Shown: piece by piece, positions 1-8,551 of the stretch | Numbering within the stretch: position 1 is the stretch's first letter | Layout: each line of letters opens with the position of its first letter | Assembly (NCBI RefSeq): GCF_018919145.1 | Contig: NZ_JAHLQJ010000001.1 | Coordinates: forward strand, 372,001 to 436,000 | Reading direction: 5' to 3' | DNA: 64,000 nucleotides | Source of the DNA: Paenibacillus brevis | Lineage (GTDB): Bacteria; Bacillota; Bacilli; Paenibacillales; Paenibacillaceae | The notes under the pieces: generated by a model | What the model was told of the DNA's origin: nothing | The model's database searches: none | Seen by the model: only the letters and a program-made list of their open reading frames with translations | Made by a program: the position numbers and the translations under genes

Positions 1-648
1 GTCGTGAAACTGCTGCGCGGTGCAGATCCAGCGTGGAACGGCCAGTTCGAACGGCTGTTCGAAGGCATTAGAAGGGATGGGCTTTCGCACGAGCAGACGG
101 CGGAGGTTGTTAATTATATGTTCTACTCGCTGAAGAAAGAGATGAACGACATGCCGGAGGAAATGATGGCGGTATGGGTGGAGCCGCTCCGGCGCTATAC
201 CCCATCCATGATACTGGCGAAGGAGTTGATCGATGATATTCAGCGCGGTATGGCCGAGCTGCTGCACCTGCTTGCAGAGTCGCTGCATGAGTGGCGCGAC
301 CGCCAGCCGCAATTTACGATAGTGGAGCAAATCGTTTCTTACCTGCAGAGCAATTACGGCAATCCCGATATCTCCCTTGATCATCTGGGCGAAGAGTTCG
401 GACTTGCGCCGCGCGTCGTCAGCAAGCTGTTCAAGGCCGGCACCGGCGAGAGATTCGTCGACTATGTGATGAATCTCCGAATGACGGAGGCAAAGCGGCT
501 GCTGACGAAGACGGATCTGCCCGTTCAGACGATCGGTGAGCAGGTGGGCTACATGCAGGTTATCTCGTTTATTCGAACGTTCAAGAAGAACGAGGGAACG
601 CCGCCGGGCGAATATCGCAAGCAGTATGCCGGGGATTATGATACATAG
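1..648 (+). CDS. AraC-family transcriptional regulator, C-terminal part (cut by window edge)
   Basis: The reading frame is open to the first base, so the N-terminus lies outside the window. The last ~100 residues form an AraC/XylS-type double helix-turn-helix, with the second-helix signature near IGEQVGYMQVISFIRTFKKNEGTPPGEYR. The preceding ~110 residues are helical and resemble the linker of large AraC regulators, either YesN-type response regulators or membrane-anchored YtdP-type ones; which of these it is cannot be decided without the start. A strong terminator follows at once. Next to glycosidase and sugar ABC genes it most likely controls carbohydrate uptake (inference). Confidence 0.85.
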   Translation, partial: VVKLLRGADPAWNGQFERLFEGIRRDGLSHEQTAEVVNYMFYSLKKEMNDMPEEMMAVWVEPLRRYTPSMILAKELIDDIQRGMAELLHLLAESLHEWRDRQPQFTIVEQIVSYLQSNYGNPDISLDHLGEEFGLAPRVVSKLFKAGTGERFVDYVMNLRMTEAKRLLTKTDLPVQTIGEQVGYMQVISFIRTFKKNEGTPPGEYRKQYAGDYDT

Positions 649-695
649 CCCCTGCCTTCCCGGCACCGATATGCGGAATTTGAAGATTGCATTTC

Positions 696-730
696 AGAGG
701 ACGGTTGATAGCAACCGTCCTCTTTGCTTT
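696..730 (+). terminator. Rho-independent terminator after the AraC gene
   Basis: A perfect 12-bp stem (AGAGGACGGTTG and its complement) with a 4-nt loop is followed by a T-rich stretch. It sits between the convergent AraC gene and the minus-strand GH43 gene, so it may serve both. Confidence 0.85.
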
Positions 731-732
731 CT

Positions 733-2670
733 TCAATTTGGTATTAGCTTAATATAATCAAGGGCCAGAAAGTATCCGGAACTCAAGTCATTCTTACCTG
801 CAACATTAAACTTGAAAGATTTATTGCCCGCAGAGCTAAAAGTTATATTGGCCACATTGAGTTCCGCATAGCTCAATGAGCCTGCATATAAATCCTGAAC
901 CGGGCCGTGATTTGCAGCGTTTACCGACATCTGGAACTGCCCCCTGCCGGGCCCCTTTTTCACACCAACCCTTACGCTATAGCTGCGCGCCTCGGGCACA
1001 TTTACGGTGTATGTCACATAGTCATTGACTGCATCGGCCTCCAGCATAGCCCCATATCCACCGCTCAGATTGGGGTCCGGACCGGATCCTTCTCCGAACA
1101 GGAGGTGTTTGTCGCCCGAGGTTGCGCTTACATTTATGTTTTCTGTTTCATATTGACTGCTTTCCACTGAAATATTATCGAATTTTGCAGCCGAATTATA
1201 GGTCCTGACTCCTATCTTGCCTCCGACATAGCTTGAATCCGTGATGCTAATCTTAGATGCAGCCATATCGTCCACATAAACCTTAATGGATGCGTCTTGC
1301 GCAACAATTTTAATATGGTACTTTGTATTAGCTGTTAAGCTCATAGAAGCAGTGGCAAGCGATGTCCAATTGTTGTTGGCTTTTCCGATAACCACCCTCT
1401 GATTGGGAACATCGAGACCCGCAAAGTAACCCTGGTAAGCATCGGCACCCGTTCCGGGATTGGATACCCTGAATACGAGGCCCGCATTGCCGGTGGAGCC
1501 AGGCGTCACATCAGCTTCATAAATCATATTGGAGAAATTGGTATCCAGAAGAGCCTTGGCTCCCGGATTCGAAGCCACATTATACTGGCCCGCTGATACC
1601 GTCCATGTACCGCCATGTTTGGTCCACCCTACATCATCACCATCATTAAAGTTATCTCCTACTGCCATTTCGACAGGTATAATACTGTTGTCTGCATTAA
1701 ACCCAAATTTATCATATGACAATACGCGAGCATCCCAATCCGGATTATTCAGATAACGTTTATGGTAAAAAATGTACCAATCCTCTGAGTCAGGCGACTT
1801 CACAATCCCGTTATGACCAGGTCCATATGCGGTTGTAGAATCAGAATGCAGCATAATCCCTTTTGGCACAAACGGCCCTGTTACAGAGCTGGAGGTTGCA
1901 TACATGACTTTATAAGTTGAATCTACCCATACACCGGCGGAATAAGTCATATAGTATATCCCGTTTCTCTTGAACACTTTAGGTCCCTCAAAAAAGTCAT
2001 TATTGCCCGTTTTGGCGGGCGTAACTTTCTTATAGACGGTTCCGTCAGGCCATGTTCCAAGCGACTTCATGTCAGCGTTAAGCTTGACAACATTAGCCTC
2101 GCCCCAGCTGCCATAATACATATACGCCTGGCCGTCATCATCAATAAATACGTCTTGATCCATAGGGCCTGCACCATTTCTTACAACATTAATAAGCGGC
2201 GCACCAATCGCATCGGTATATGGCCCTTGGGGATTGTCAGCCACTGCGACGCCTATTCCGCCTAATTGGCCATCGCCATTGATCGCGTTTGCAGCAAAAT
2301 AAATGTAATACTTCCCATTGCGATAAGCCCCGCTCGGCGCCCACAATGCATGCTGCAGCCACGATATATTGGCAGAGCTTATTACATTTGAGTACTTTGT
2401 CCAGTTGACCAGATCTGTCGAAGAGAAGATGTCTATGGATTTTGCACCAGTGCTGGAAGGCTCGCCGACTTGGCTCGGGCGAGTCGGGTACACCCAATAG
2501 GTTCCATTAAAATTCTGTACATCAGGGTCTGCGTAATAGCCTTCCACAAATTGCGGACCAGAGTGAATTGGAACAGGAGCGGCATAAGTTAATCCCGGCA
2601 AAGCTACAAACAAGCAAATGGCCATTGAAACGCGAAACAGTACCAAACTAAACTTCTTGCCTTTTCCCAC
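733..2670 (-). CDS. Secreted GH43 glycosidase with two C-terminal accessory domains
   Basis: This is a 645-residue exported enzyme. It has a signal peptide (about residues 1-31, cleavage after YAA), then a five-bladed GH43 propeller (about 40-340) with the usual three acids: Asp in YYADPD near 48-50, Asp in MDQDVFIDDDG, and Glu in FFEGPK. A jelly-roll/LamG-like domain follows (about 345-505), then a CBM6/CBM35-like module to the end. GH43 enzymes are mostly alpha-L-arabinofuranosidases, arabinanases or beta-xylosidases; the substrate cannot be read from sequence. The GTG start at 2670 has AAGGAGG seven bases upstream. It is related to the cytoplasmic GH43 at 7608-8492, sharing the GPGH and AVADxPxGPY segments. 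Confidence 0.9.
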   Translation of the reverse strand: MGKGKKFSLVLFRVSMAICLFVALPGLTYAAPVPIHSGPQFVEGYYADPDVQNFNGTYWVYPTRPSQVGEPSSTGAKSIDIFSSTDLVNWTKYSNVISSANISWLQHALWAPSGAYRNGKYYIYFAANAINGDGQLGGIGVAVADNPQGPYTDAIGAPLINVVRNGAGPMDQDVFIDDDGQAYMYYGSWGEANVVKLNADMKSLGTWPDGTVYKKVTPAKTGNNDFFEGPKVFKRNGIYYMTYSAGVWVDSTYKVMYATSSSVTGPFVPKGIMLHSDSTTAYGPGHNGIVKSPDSEDWYIFYHKRYLNNPDWDARVLSYDKFGFNADNSIIPVEMAVGDNFNDGDDVGWTKHGGTWTVSAGQYNVASNPGAKALLDTNFSNMIYEADVTPGSTGNAGLVFRVSNPGTGADAYQGYFAGLDVPNQRVVIGKANNNWTSLATASMSLTANTKYHIKIVAQDASIKVYVDDMAASKISITDSSYVGGKIGVRTYNSAAKFDNISVESSQYETENINVSATSGDKHLLFGEGSGPDPNLSGGYGAMLEADAVNDYVTYTVNVPEARSYSVRVGVKKGPGRGQFQMSVNAANHGPVQDLYAGSLSYAELNVANITFSSAGNKSFKFNVAGKNDLSSGYFLALDYIKLIPN

Positions 2671-3088
2671 GTGTTAACCTCCTTATGATGAGACGGATAA
2701 TTTAACTTCACCATAAATGTAGAGCAGTTGATCAAAAACTATCAATTTCCAATTTTCCCATGATTAACAATAAGGTAAATGCTGAAAGATATCATCTCAA
2801 TCGTGACAAAAAAGTTTATAGGCGAAAACTGTTTATTGCAATCGTTCCTTCATCTCAGCTGCGATCCGTTTATTCGTCTCATTACATGCCTGCCCAAATG
2901 CCGTCCCTGCCGGGAGAAACGGCCCCTTTACGCTCGCCGCCACACCGTAATGATTATTCGGCGAAAAATGAAAATTGATCCGCGTCGTCCGGATGGCCTA
3001 TATTCAAAATGTGCTTGAGGCCATCCTGCAGGAAGCAGCACAGCAATGCTAGTCCCGTTCTAGCCCAAACTTCAGTACTGATCAGGAG
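2671..3088. other. Intergenic region with apparent decayed coding remnants
   Basis: This 418-bp gap separates the divergent GH43 and permease genes. No intact gene is visible. Two short frames look coding but lack starts: a minus-strand tail of about 55 codons ending at 2833 and a plus-strand tail ending with TAG at 3050-3052. Promoters for both flanking genes must lie here, but I cannot assign -35/-10 boxes with confidence. Confidence 0.45.
2833..2997 (-). pseudogene. Possible gene remnant, C-terminal fragment only
   Basis: The minus strand is open for about 55 codons after a TAG at 2998-3000 and ends with TAA at 2833-2835. The predicted peptide includes FHFSPNNHYGVAASVKGP and ends NKRIAAEMKERLQ, which looks like a real soluble protein terminus rather than a random frame. 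There is no usable start codon or ribosome binding site. I do not recognise the family. It could equally be a chance open frame. Confidence 0.25.
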
Positions 3089-3991
3089 GTGATTCCCATC
3101 AGCCGCATTTGGAGGCGAAATTTGCCCCTCTACCTGATGTTCATTCCCATTGTTGCTTTCTTTATCATTTTTAAATACGTACCGATCGGCGGAGTGATCA
3201 TTGCATTCAAAAAGTATAATTTGATGGATGGGATTCTCCATAGTCCGTGGGTCGGATTCGATAATTTCCGTCTCCTGTTCAGCACACCCACGACGGTTCA
3301 GATTATCCGCAATACGTTGATGCTAAGTCTCATGTCGATCATCATCGGCTTTCCGTTCCCGATTATTCTCGCAATCCTATTGAATGAGGTACGCCTCATG
3401 TGGTTCAAGCGGCTGGTGCAAACGCTGGTTTACCTTCCCCACTTTTTCTCATGGATTATCGTAAGCGGAATTATCGTAACGATCTTTTCTCAGCAGAACG
3501 GCATTGTAAGCGGATGGTGGGAGAGCATTACCGGCCATACGTATCCCTTTTTGTATCGCGAAGGCTCCTGGCTGGCCATTTTCGTTGGCTCCGGCGTCTG
3601 GAAGGAAGCGGGCTTCAGCGCCATTATTTATCTGGCGGCCCTAACTAATATCGACCCGACGCTGTATGAAGCAGCTAGTATAGACGGCGCTTCCAAGTGG
3701 AAGCAGATTCGTCATGTGACGCTGCCGGGATTGCAGGTGACCATTGTACTCATGTTGATATTGGCCATGGGCCGGGTCATGGAAGTGGGTTTCGACCAAA
3801 TCTATATGCTGCAAAATTCTACCGTTTTAGGCGTATCGGAAGTAATCAGCACCTATATTTACAAGGTTGGATTGATGGGGTCGCAGTTTAGCCTGACTGC
3901 AGCCATCGGATTGTTCGAGTCGCTGGTTGCCTTGATCCTGGTTCTCATCACCAATACCATTGCCAGGAGGTTTGGGAATGGATTATGGTAA
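3089..3991 (+). CDS. Carbohydrate ABC transporter permease, LplB type
   Basis: This is a membrane subunit of a CUT1 sugar importer of the LplB/YtcP group. It has about six membrane helices, beginning with LPLYLMFIPIVAFFIIF. The cytoplasmic EAA loop that docks the ATPase reads EAASIDGASKWKQI...LPG. No ATPase gene is present in the operon, which is usual because a shared MsmX-type ATPase serves these systems. The start is unclear: the GTG at 3089 lies inside the AGGAGGTG ribosome binding site, and no ATG precedes the first helix, so an ATC or ATT a few codons later may be used. The next permease follows after 18 bp. Confidence 0.9.
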   Translation: MIPISRIWRRNLPLYLMFIPIVAFFIIFKYVPIGGVIIAFKKYNLMDGILHSPWVGFDNFRLLFSTPTTVQIIRNTLMLSLMSIIIGFPFPIILAILLNEVRLMWFKRLVQTLVYLPHFFSWIIVSGIIVTIFSQQNGIVSGWWESITGHTYPFLYREGSWLAIFVGSGVWKEAGFSAIIYLAALTNIDPTLYEAASIDGASKWKQIRHVTLPGLQVTIVLMLILAMGRVMEVGFDQIYMLQNSTVLGVSEVISTYIYKVGLMGSQFSLTAAIGLFESLVALILVLITNTIARRFGNGLW

Positions 3992-4009
3992 CAAGGAGGT
4001 GGCCGTAGG

Positions 4010-4885
4010 GTGAAGCCTTCAATAGGAGAGCGTGTCTATTTGGTCGGCGTATATCTGGTGTTGTCCGCCGTTGCCCTGTTATGCCTGCTGCCGCTGGTGC
4101 ATATTGCTTCGCTGTCGGCCAGCTCGCTTCAAGCCGTCTCGGCCGGGCGCGTCACGCTGTTCCCGGTAGATATGTCGTTATCGGCCTACACGCAGCTGTT
4201 CGAGAGTACCCCTATTCTATCCTCACTCTCGAATAGCGTGATTATTACGGTCGTCGGAGTAGCGCTCAGCATGGTGTTTACCATCCTTGCCGCGTACCCG
4301 CTCACACGATCCTATTTTTTGGGCCGTCGGGTGTTTATGTTTGGCATTGTGTTTACCATGCTGTTTAACGGGGGATTGATCCCGACTTATTTGACCATCA
4401 GGAATCTTGAGCTGATCAATACCTATTGGTCCTTATGGCTGCCGGGACTCGTAAGCGTATTCAATTTGCTGGTTCTGCGGACGTTCATCGAGAATATTCC
4501 CGGCGAAATTGACGAAGCTTCCCGGATAGACGGTTGCGGAGAATGGCGTTATCTTCTCCAGGTTGTCCTGCCGCTGTCGATGCCGGTTCTCGCCACGTTA
4601 GCCTTATTTTATGGCGTTGGGTATTGGAATTCCTTCTTCAGCGTCCTGATGTACATCAATGATCCTGCAAAATACAACATCGCGGTCCTAGTCCAACAGA
4701 TGATTCAGAGCCAGATGATGCTTGCGCAGATGAATGGATTGGAATCGTCCGAGCAGTTAATTTTGTCACCGGAAATGGTGAATTCGGCAGCCATTATCAT
4801 CATGGTGGTGCCTATGCTGGTCATTTATCCGTTTTTGCAAAAGTATTTTGTCAAAGGTGTCATGATCGGTGCCGTTAAAGGATAA
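4010..4885 (+). CDS. Carbohydrate ABC transporter permease, YtcP type
   Basis: This is the second permease subunit of the importer, 291 residues with about six membrane helices. The EAA loop reads EASRIDGCGEWRYLLQVVLP. The GTG start at 4010 has AAGGAGGT about ten bases upstream. It lies 18 bp after the first permease and 27 bp before the binding-protein gene, so the three form one transcript. LplB/YtcP/LplA systems in Paenibacillus commonly import plant-polysaccharide oligosaccharides, including rhamnogalacturonan fragments (family knowledge); the exact ligand is unknown. Confidence 0.92.
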   Translation: MKPSIGERVYLVGVYLVLSAVALLCLLPLVHIASLSASSLQAVSAGRVTLFPVDMSLSAYTQLFESTPILSSLSNSVIITVVGVALSMVFTILAAYPLTRSYFLGRRVFMFGIVFTMLFNGGLIPTYLTIRNLELINTYWSLWLPGLVSVFNLLVLRTFIENIPGEIDEASRIDGCGEWRYLLQVVLPLSMPVLATLALFYGVGYWNSFFSVLMYINDPAKYNIAVLVQQMIQSQMMLAQMNGLESSEQLILSPEMVNSAAIIIMVVPMLVIYPFLQKYFVKGVMIGAVKG

Positions 4886-4912
4886 CTATCCAAAATTAGG
4901 GGGACAAGCAAA

Positions 4913-6550
4913 ATGAAAAAGAGAATCGCAAAGCTGGCTTTGGTGCTGGCGGGCATTATAGCTTGTACAGCCATGGTGGCAGCCTGCTCCAATACGAAGG
5001 AAGAGGGCGGAAGTGCCGCAACCGGAACATCGGCGCCAGCGCCCAATGAGAAGCCGTCTCTCTCTATTTCCATCTATGACAGAGGCAATGTGCCTCAGGA
5101 GATGGGAACCATTGATAATAACCGCTGGACCAAATGGCTGAACGAGAACGGACCCGTCAACGGGAAATACGTTCCAATCCCGCGCGGCGAGTCCGTGCAG
5201 AAGTTAAACCTGCTGTTTGCTTCCGGAGATGCGCCGGACGTTGTATTCGAATTCGACACTGGCTTCCGCAATCAGATGTACCAGCAAAAGATGATCATGC
5301 CTGTGGATGAACTAATCGAGGAAAGCAGTACCGATTATAAGCAACTGCTGGAGAAGTACCCGGAAATCAAGAAGGCAGCTGTCAAGCCGGACGGAAAAAT
5401 GTACGAATTCGGACGGGTTTCGCCGCTTGTCGGCTTTCAGTCGCTGTTCATTCGCAAGGACTGGCTGGATAAGTTGGGGCTTCAAGTGCCGCAAACCGCA
5501 GAAGAACTGTTTGAGGTGGCCAAAGCCTTTACCGAGCAAGATCCCGACGGCAATGGGGTGAAGGATACTTTCGGCATCGCTCTGAGCGGTGAAACGGGCG
5601 GCACCATCAACACGATGTTCCGCAACGTTACTTGGGTGGTGGATAACGGCAAGCTGGTGCGGGGCTGGGAACAGGAGAATGCTGCGAATGCCTTTAAGAA
5701 AAGGCTGTACGACGCCGGACTGGTCGATAAGGATTTTCTTGCCGACAAGAACGGACAGAAGGCCCAGCAGGACTGGAACAACGGCAAAATCGGCATCTTC
5801 GTGGGCCGAACGATCGATTTAGTTAACTTCAACCAATATTATGAACAGTTGAAGACTAACGTTCCGGGCGCCGAGGTGCAGGCGATCAAACTGCCGAAGT
5901 CCGAATTTGGCCAGTTCGCCATCGGCGTCAATAATCCGGTACAGATGACCACGATTATCAATGCCAGAACTAAAGACCCGAAAGCGGCTATGGCGTATAT
6001 CGATTTCATGGCATCACGTACTGCTGGCGAGATACTTCGTTTTGGCGAAGAAGGGGTCGATTCGGTCAAAGGAACGAATGGATGCTTGCAACCGATGAAT
6101 GCCGAGGAGTTCAATAAACATGTGTCATGGAATATCGACTTCCAGTTGCTGCTCTCCCGAATTGAAGTGGGAGCTTGCACAGATATCCAAAGCCAGCTGG
6201 ATCCTTCGAAGCCCCTGGAACAGGATTTCCTGAGGCTCATCAAGGAAAATAATGAGGCCAACCTGAGTGCCGATGTAGAATTTGCGCCCATCACCCACGG
6301 TGAACACATGCCGACTCTGCCAGAGGACCTCAACATCATTAATACCAATGTGTCGAAGATCGCGGACATTTACAGCAAGGCCATTGTATCTGGTTCTTCT
6401 TACACCATCGAGCAAGCTTACAAGGATGCGCAAGCCCTTTGGAACAGTTCCGGAGGCGACAAGCTGGAGGCTTTCTATGCCGATTGGTATAGCAATAACT
6501 CGGAGAATGCGTTTATGGCAAAGGATATGTGGAAATTCGTTAAAAATTAA
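4913..6550 (+). CDS. Extracellular solute-binding lipoprotein, LplA type
   Basis: This 545-residue sugar-binding lipoprotein captures the ligand outside the cell for the two upstream permeases. The N-terminus has a basic region, a hydrophobic stretch and a lipobox ending VAAC (Cys at about 25), followed by a flexible Gly/Ser/Ala linker. The body is a large periplasmic-binding fold of the family 1 class, with the length typical of LplA proteins. A GGGGG-rich site upstream of the ATG (AGGGGGAC) serves as ribosome binding site. It is followed 25 bp later by a glycosidase gene in the same direction. Confidence 0.92.
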   Translation: MKKRIAKLALVLAGIIACTAMVAACSNTKEEGGSAATGTSAPAPNEKPSLSISIYDRGNVPQEMGTIDNNRWTKWLNENGPVNGKYVPIPRGESVQKLNLLFASGDAPDVVFEFDTGFRNQMYQQKMIMPVDELIEESSTDYKQLLEKYPEIKKAAVKPDGKMYEFGRVSPLVGFQSLFIRKDWLDKLGLQVPQTAEELFEVAKAFTEQDPDGNGVKDTFGIALSGETGGTINTMFRNVTWVVDNGKLVRGWEQENAANAFKKRLYDAGLVDKDFLADKNGQKAQQDWNNGKIGIFVGRTIDLVNFNQYYEQLKTNVPGAEVQAIKLPKSEFGQFAIGVNNPVQMTTIINARTKDPKAAMAYIDFMASRTAGEILRFGEEGVDSVKGTNGCLQPMNAEEFNKHVSWNIDFQLLLSRIEVGACTDIQSQLDPSKPLEQDFLRLIKENNEANLSADVEFAPITHGEHMPTLPEDLNIINTNVSKIADIYSKAIVSGSSYTIEQAYKDAQALWNSSGGDKLEAFYADWYSNNSENAFMAKDMWKFVKN

Positions 6551-6575
6551 GTTGCTGTTCAAGGGGAGGCAGAAC

Positions 6576-7508
6576 ATGACCATGTTATTTGCGGATACAG
6601 ACCAGGGACGATCTTTTGCCAAGGATCCGGCCGTTGTCAAATTGAATGGCGTCTATTACATGTATTACACTATGGCGCCTCCTGTATCAGACAAATCGAA
6701 TACAGGCTGGGGGATAGGAAGAGGAATTGGAATAGCTCGAAGCGGCAACCTTCTGGATTGGGAGAAAATTAGTGAGATTATGCCCGAACAGGATTGCGAG
6801 CGAAACGGCATATGCGCGCCGGGAGCTATCGTACTGGGCGGCAAGGTCCACCTGTTTTACCAAACGTACGGAAACGAAGCCAAGGATGCGATTTGCCACG
6901 CCGTGTCTGGCGACGGGGTACACTTCGTGAAGGACGACTCCAACCCGGTGTTCTCCCCGACAGGCGAGTGGAATAACGGAAGAGCGATTGACGCCGATGT
7001 CATCGTATGGGACGGCCGGCTGTTTATGTACTTCGCTACCCGAGACCCGAAAGGGAAAATCCAGATGCAGGGTGTAGCGATCGCGGAACTGGATTCCGGC
7101 TTCGGCCGAGGAGCTTGGAAGCAGGCCTGCGACGAATCCATCCTGAAACCCGAGCTCCCCTGGGAGCAAGAGTGCATTGAGGCAGCGGCGGTTTGCGAGC
7201 GGGAGGGCAAGCTGTTCATGTTCTATGGAGGAGCCTACAATAATTGCCCGCAGCAGATCGGCTGCGCGGTCAGCGAGGATGGGATACACTGGACGCGGCT
7301 GTCGGATGAGCCTTTTCTTCCAAACGGGGAGCCCGGTAGCTGGAACGAAAGTGAATCCGGTCATCCGTTCCTGTTCAAGGATGAGGATGCGCGCACGTAC
7401 TTATTCTACCAGGGCAACAACGACATGGGCCGTTCCTGGTACTTGTCGATGACGGAGATCGGCTGGAAGGACGGATTGCCTTACGTGATGCAGGGAAATG
7501 CAGAGTGA
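6576..7508 (+). CDS. Intracellular five-bladed beta-propeller glycosidase (GH43/GH117-like)
   Basis: This is a 310-residue protein without a signal peptide, so probably acting on imported oligosaccharides. The ATG at 6576 follows GGGGAGG by seven bases; the frame is open further upstream inside the binding-protein gene, but that part has no support. Propeller repeats are clear: DPAVVKLNGVYYMYYTMAP, RAIDADVIVWDGRLFMYF and ESGHPFLF. Candidate acids are Asp near residue 14, Asp in IDADV and Glu in ECIEAAAV or WNESESGHP. The fold is shared by GH32, GH43, GH62, GH68 and GH117; the exact family needs a profile search. It is the last gene of the operon. Confidence 0.8.
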   Translation: MTMLFADTDQGRSFAKDPAVVKLNGVYYMYYTMAPPVSDKSNTGWGIGRGIGIARSGNLLDWEKISEIMPEQDCERNGICAPGAIVLGGKVHLFYQTYGNEAKDAICHAVSGDGVHFVKDDSNPVFSPTGEWNNGRAIDADVIVWDGRLFMYFATRDPKGKIQMQGVAIAELDSGFGRGAWKQACDESILKPELPWEQECIEAAAVCEREGKLFMFYGGAYNNCPQQIGCAVSEDGIHWTRLSDEPFLPNGEPGSWNESESGHPFLFKDEDARTYLFYQGNNDMGRSWYLSMTEIGWKDGLPYVMQGNAE

Positions 7509-7529
7509 ACGAATGAAGTGAAAATATAA

Positions 7530-7564
7530 GGGCATGAGTCCGGTAATGTACCGGACTCATGCCC
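7530..7564. terminator. Bidirectional terminator between convergent glycosidase operons
   Basis: A perfect 16-bp stem (GGGCATGAGTCCGGTA and complement) with a 3-nt ATG loop lies between the plus-strand operon ending at 7508 and the minus-strand operon ending at 7608. T-rich tracts are modest on both sides, but the stem is very stable. Confidence 0.8.
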
Positions 7565-7607
7565 TCTATGCAGTTTAAAGGTAATCTTTAACCAATTTAT
7601 TTCTCAC

Positions 7608-8492
7608 TCAGGTCATGGTGACTCGTTCGATCCTGCCGTTACCGATCACCATGCGATCAATACACAATTGGCGATGACCCGGCTCCGTATCCCCGATAAT
7701 TCTGCGGTGATACACAATAAGCCATTCGTCTTCCTCTTGCAGATGCAAGTAACCATGATGGCCCGGGCCATCCGCAATCGGCTCCTGACGCTCCAGAATC
7801 GTGCCCTGATTCTCAAATGGACCCAGCGGGTTATCGCTTACGCCATACGCTACGCGATAGGTTCCGTTCGTCCAGCCGCCCATGGACCACATCAAGTAGT
7901 AGAGTCCGTCCTTCTTGATCATGCAAGGACCCTCCACATATCCCTCCGGTGTGATGGAGCGAAGAATCTCATTGCCATCGTCCGTCAAGGGGACGAATCC
8001 GGTCATCTCGTCATTCATCCGTCCCACGTTGCAATGTCCCCATCCGCCGTAATACAGATAGACCGTTCCGTCCTCGTCTTTGAACAGATGCGCATCGATC
8101 GGCTGGGCCTTGTGAATGAACTTATCTACAAGCGGCTTGCCCAAGTAGCCTCGGTACGGACCCTCCGGGCGGTCCGCAACCGCGATCTCCAGGCCGCCGA
8201 TCTCCTCGTCCGATTGAATATCGTTCGAGGCGAATACGAGATAGTATTTTCCCTTGTGCTCGATATGGGTCGGCGCCCAGACCGCTCTCCAAATCCAAGG
8301 GAAGTCCGCCATTTCGATAATGCCTTCATGCTTCTCCCAATCGATCAGGTTATCGGAACTGAAGGCGTCCAGATTCATCTGCATCGTATATTCCGTGAAG
8401 GAACGGGTTGCGTAAATCCAGTGCTTCCCCTCATAGGTTCTCGCTTCAGGGTCTGCGTACCAACCGGGGATGATCGGATTTTTAATGTTCAA
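7608..8492 (-). CDS. Cytoplasmic GH43 family glycosidase
   Basis: This 294-residue single-domain GH43 propeller has no signal peptide. Catalytic candidates are Asp in WYADPEA near residue 12, Asp in QPIDAHLFKDEDG, and Glu in YVEGPCM. The segments GLEIAVADRPEGPYRG and DGPGHHGYL closely parallel the secreted GH43 at 733-2670, so the two probably act on related linkages on either side of the membrane. The start is TTG at 8492 with GAAGGGAG upstream. It is the last gene of the minus-strand operon, 59 bp after the GH127 gene. The likely role is removal of arabinose or xylose from imported oligosaccharides (inference). Confidence 0.88.
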   Translation of the reverse strand: MNIKNPIIPGWYADPEARTYEGKHWIYATRSFTEYTMQMNLDAFSSDNLIDWEKHEGIIEMADFPWIWRAVWAPTHIEHKGKYYLVFASNDIQSDEEIGGLEIAVADRPEGPYRGYLGKPLVDKFIHKAQPIDAHLFKDEDGTVYLYYGGWGHCNVGRMNDEMTGFVPLTDDGNEILRSITPEGYVEGPCMIKKDGLYYLMWSMGGWTNGTYRVAYGVSDNPLGPFENQGTILERQEPIADGPGHHGYLHLQEEDEWLIVYHRRIIGDTEPGHRQLCIDRMVIGNGRIERVTMT

Positions 8493-8551
8493 TGAGAATT
8501 CTCCCTTCTGTGCTGCGGACTATTCAGGACTAAACATAATAATTGCAGTTA

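Noticed and set aside
2954..3241. A 95-codon minus-strand frame across the permease start
   Set aside because: It overlaps the permease gene and lacks a ribosome binding site or family features.
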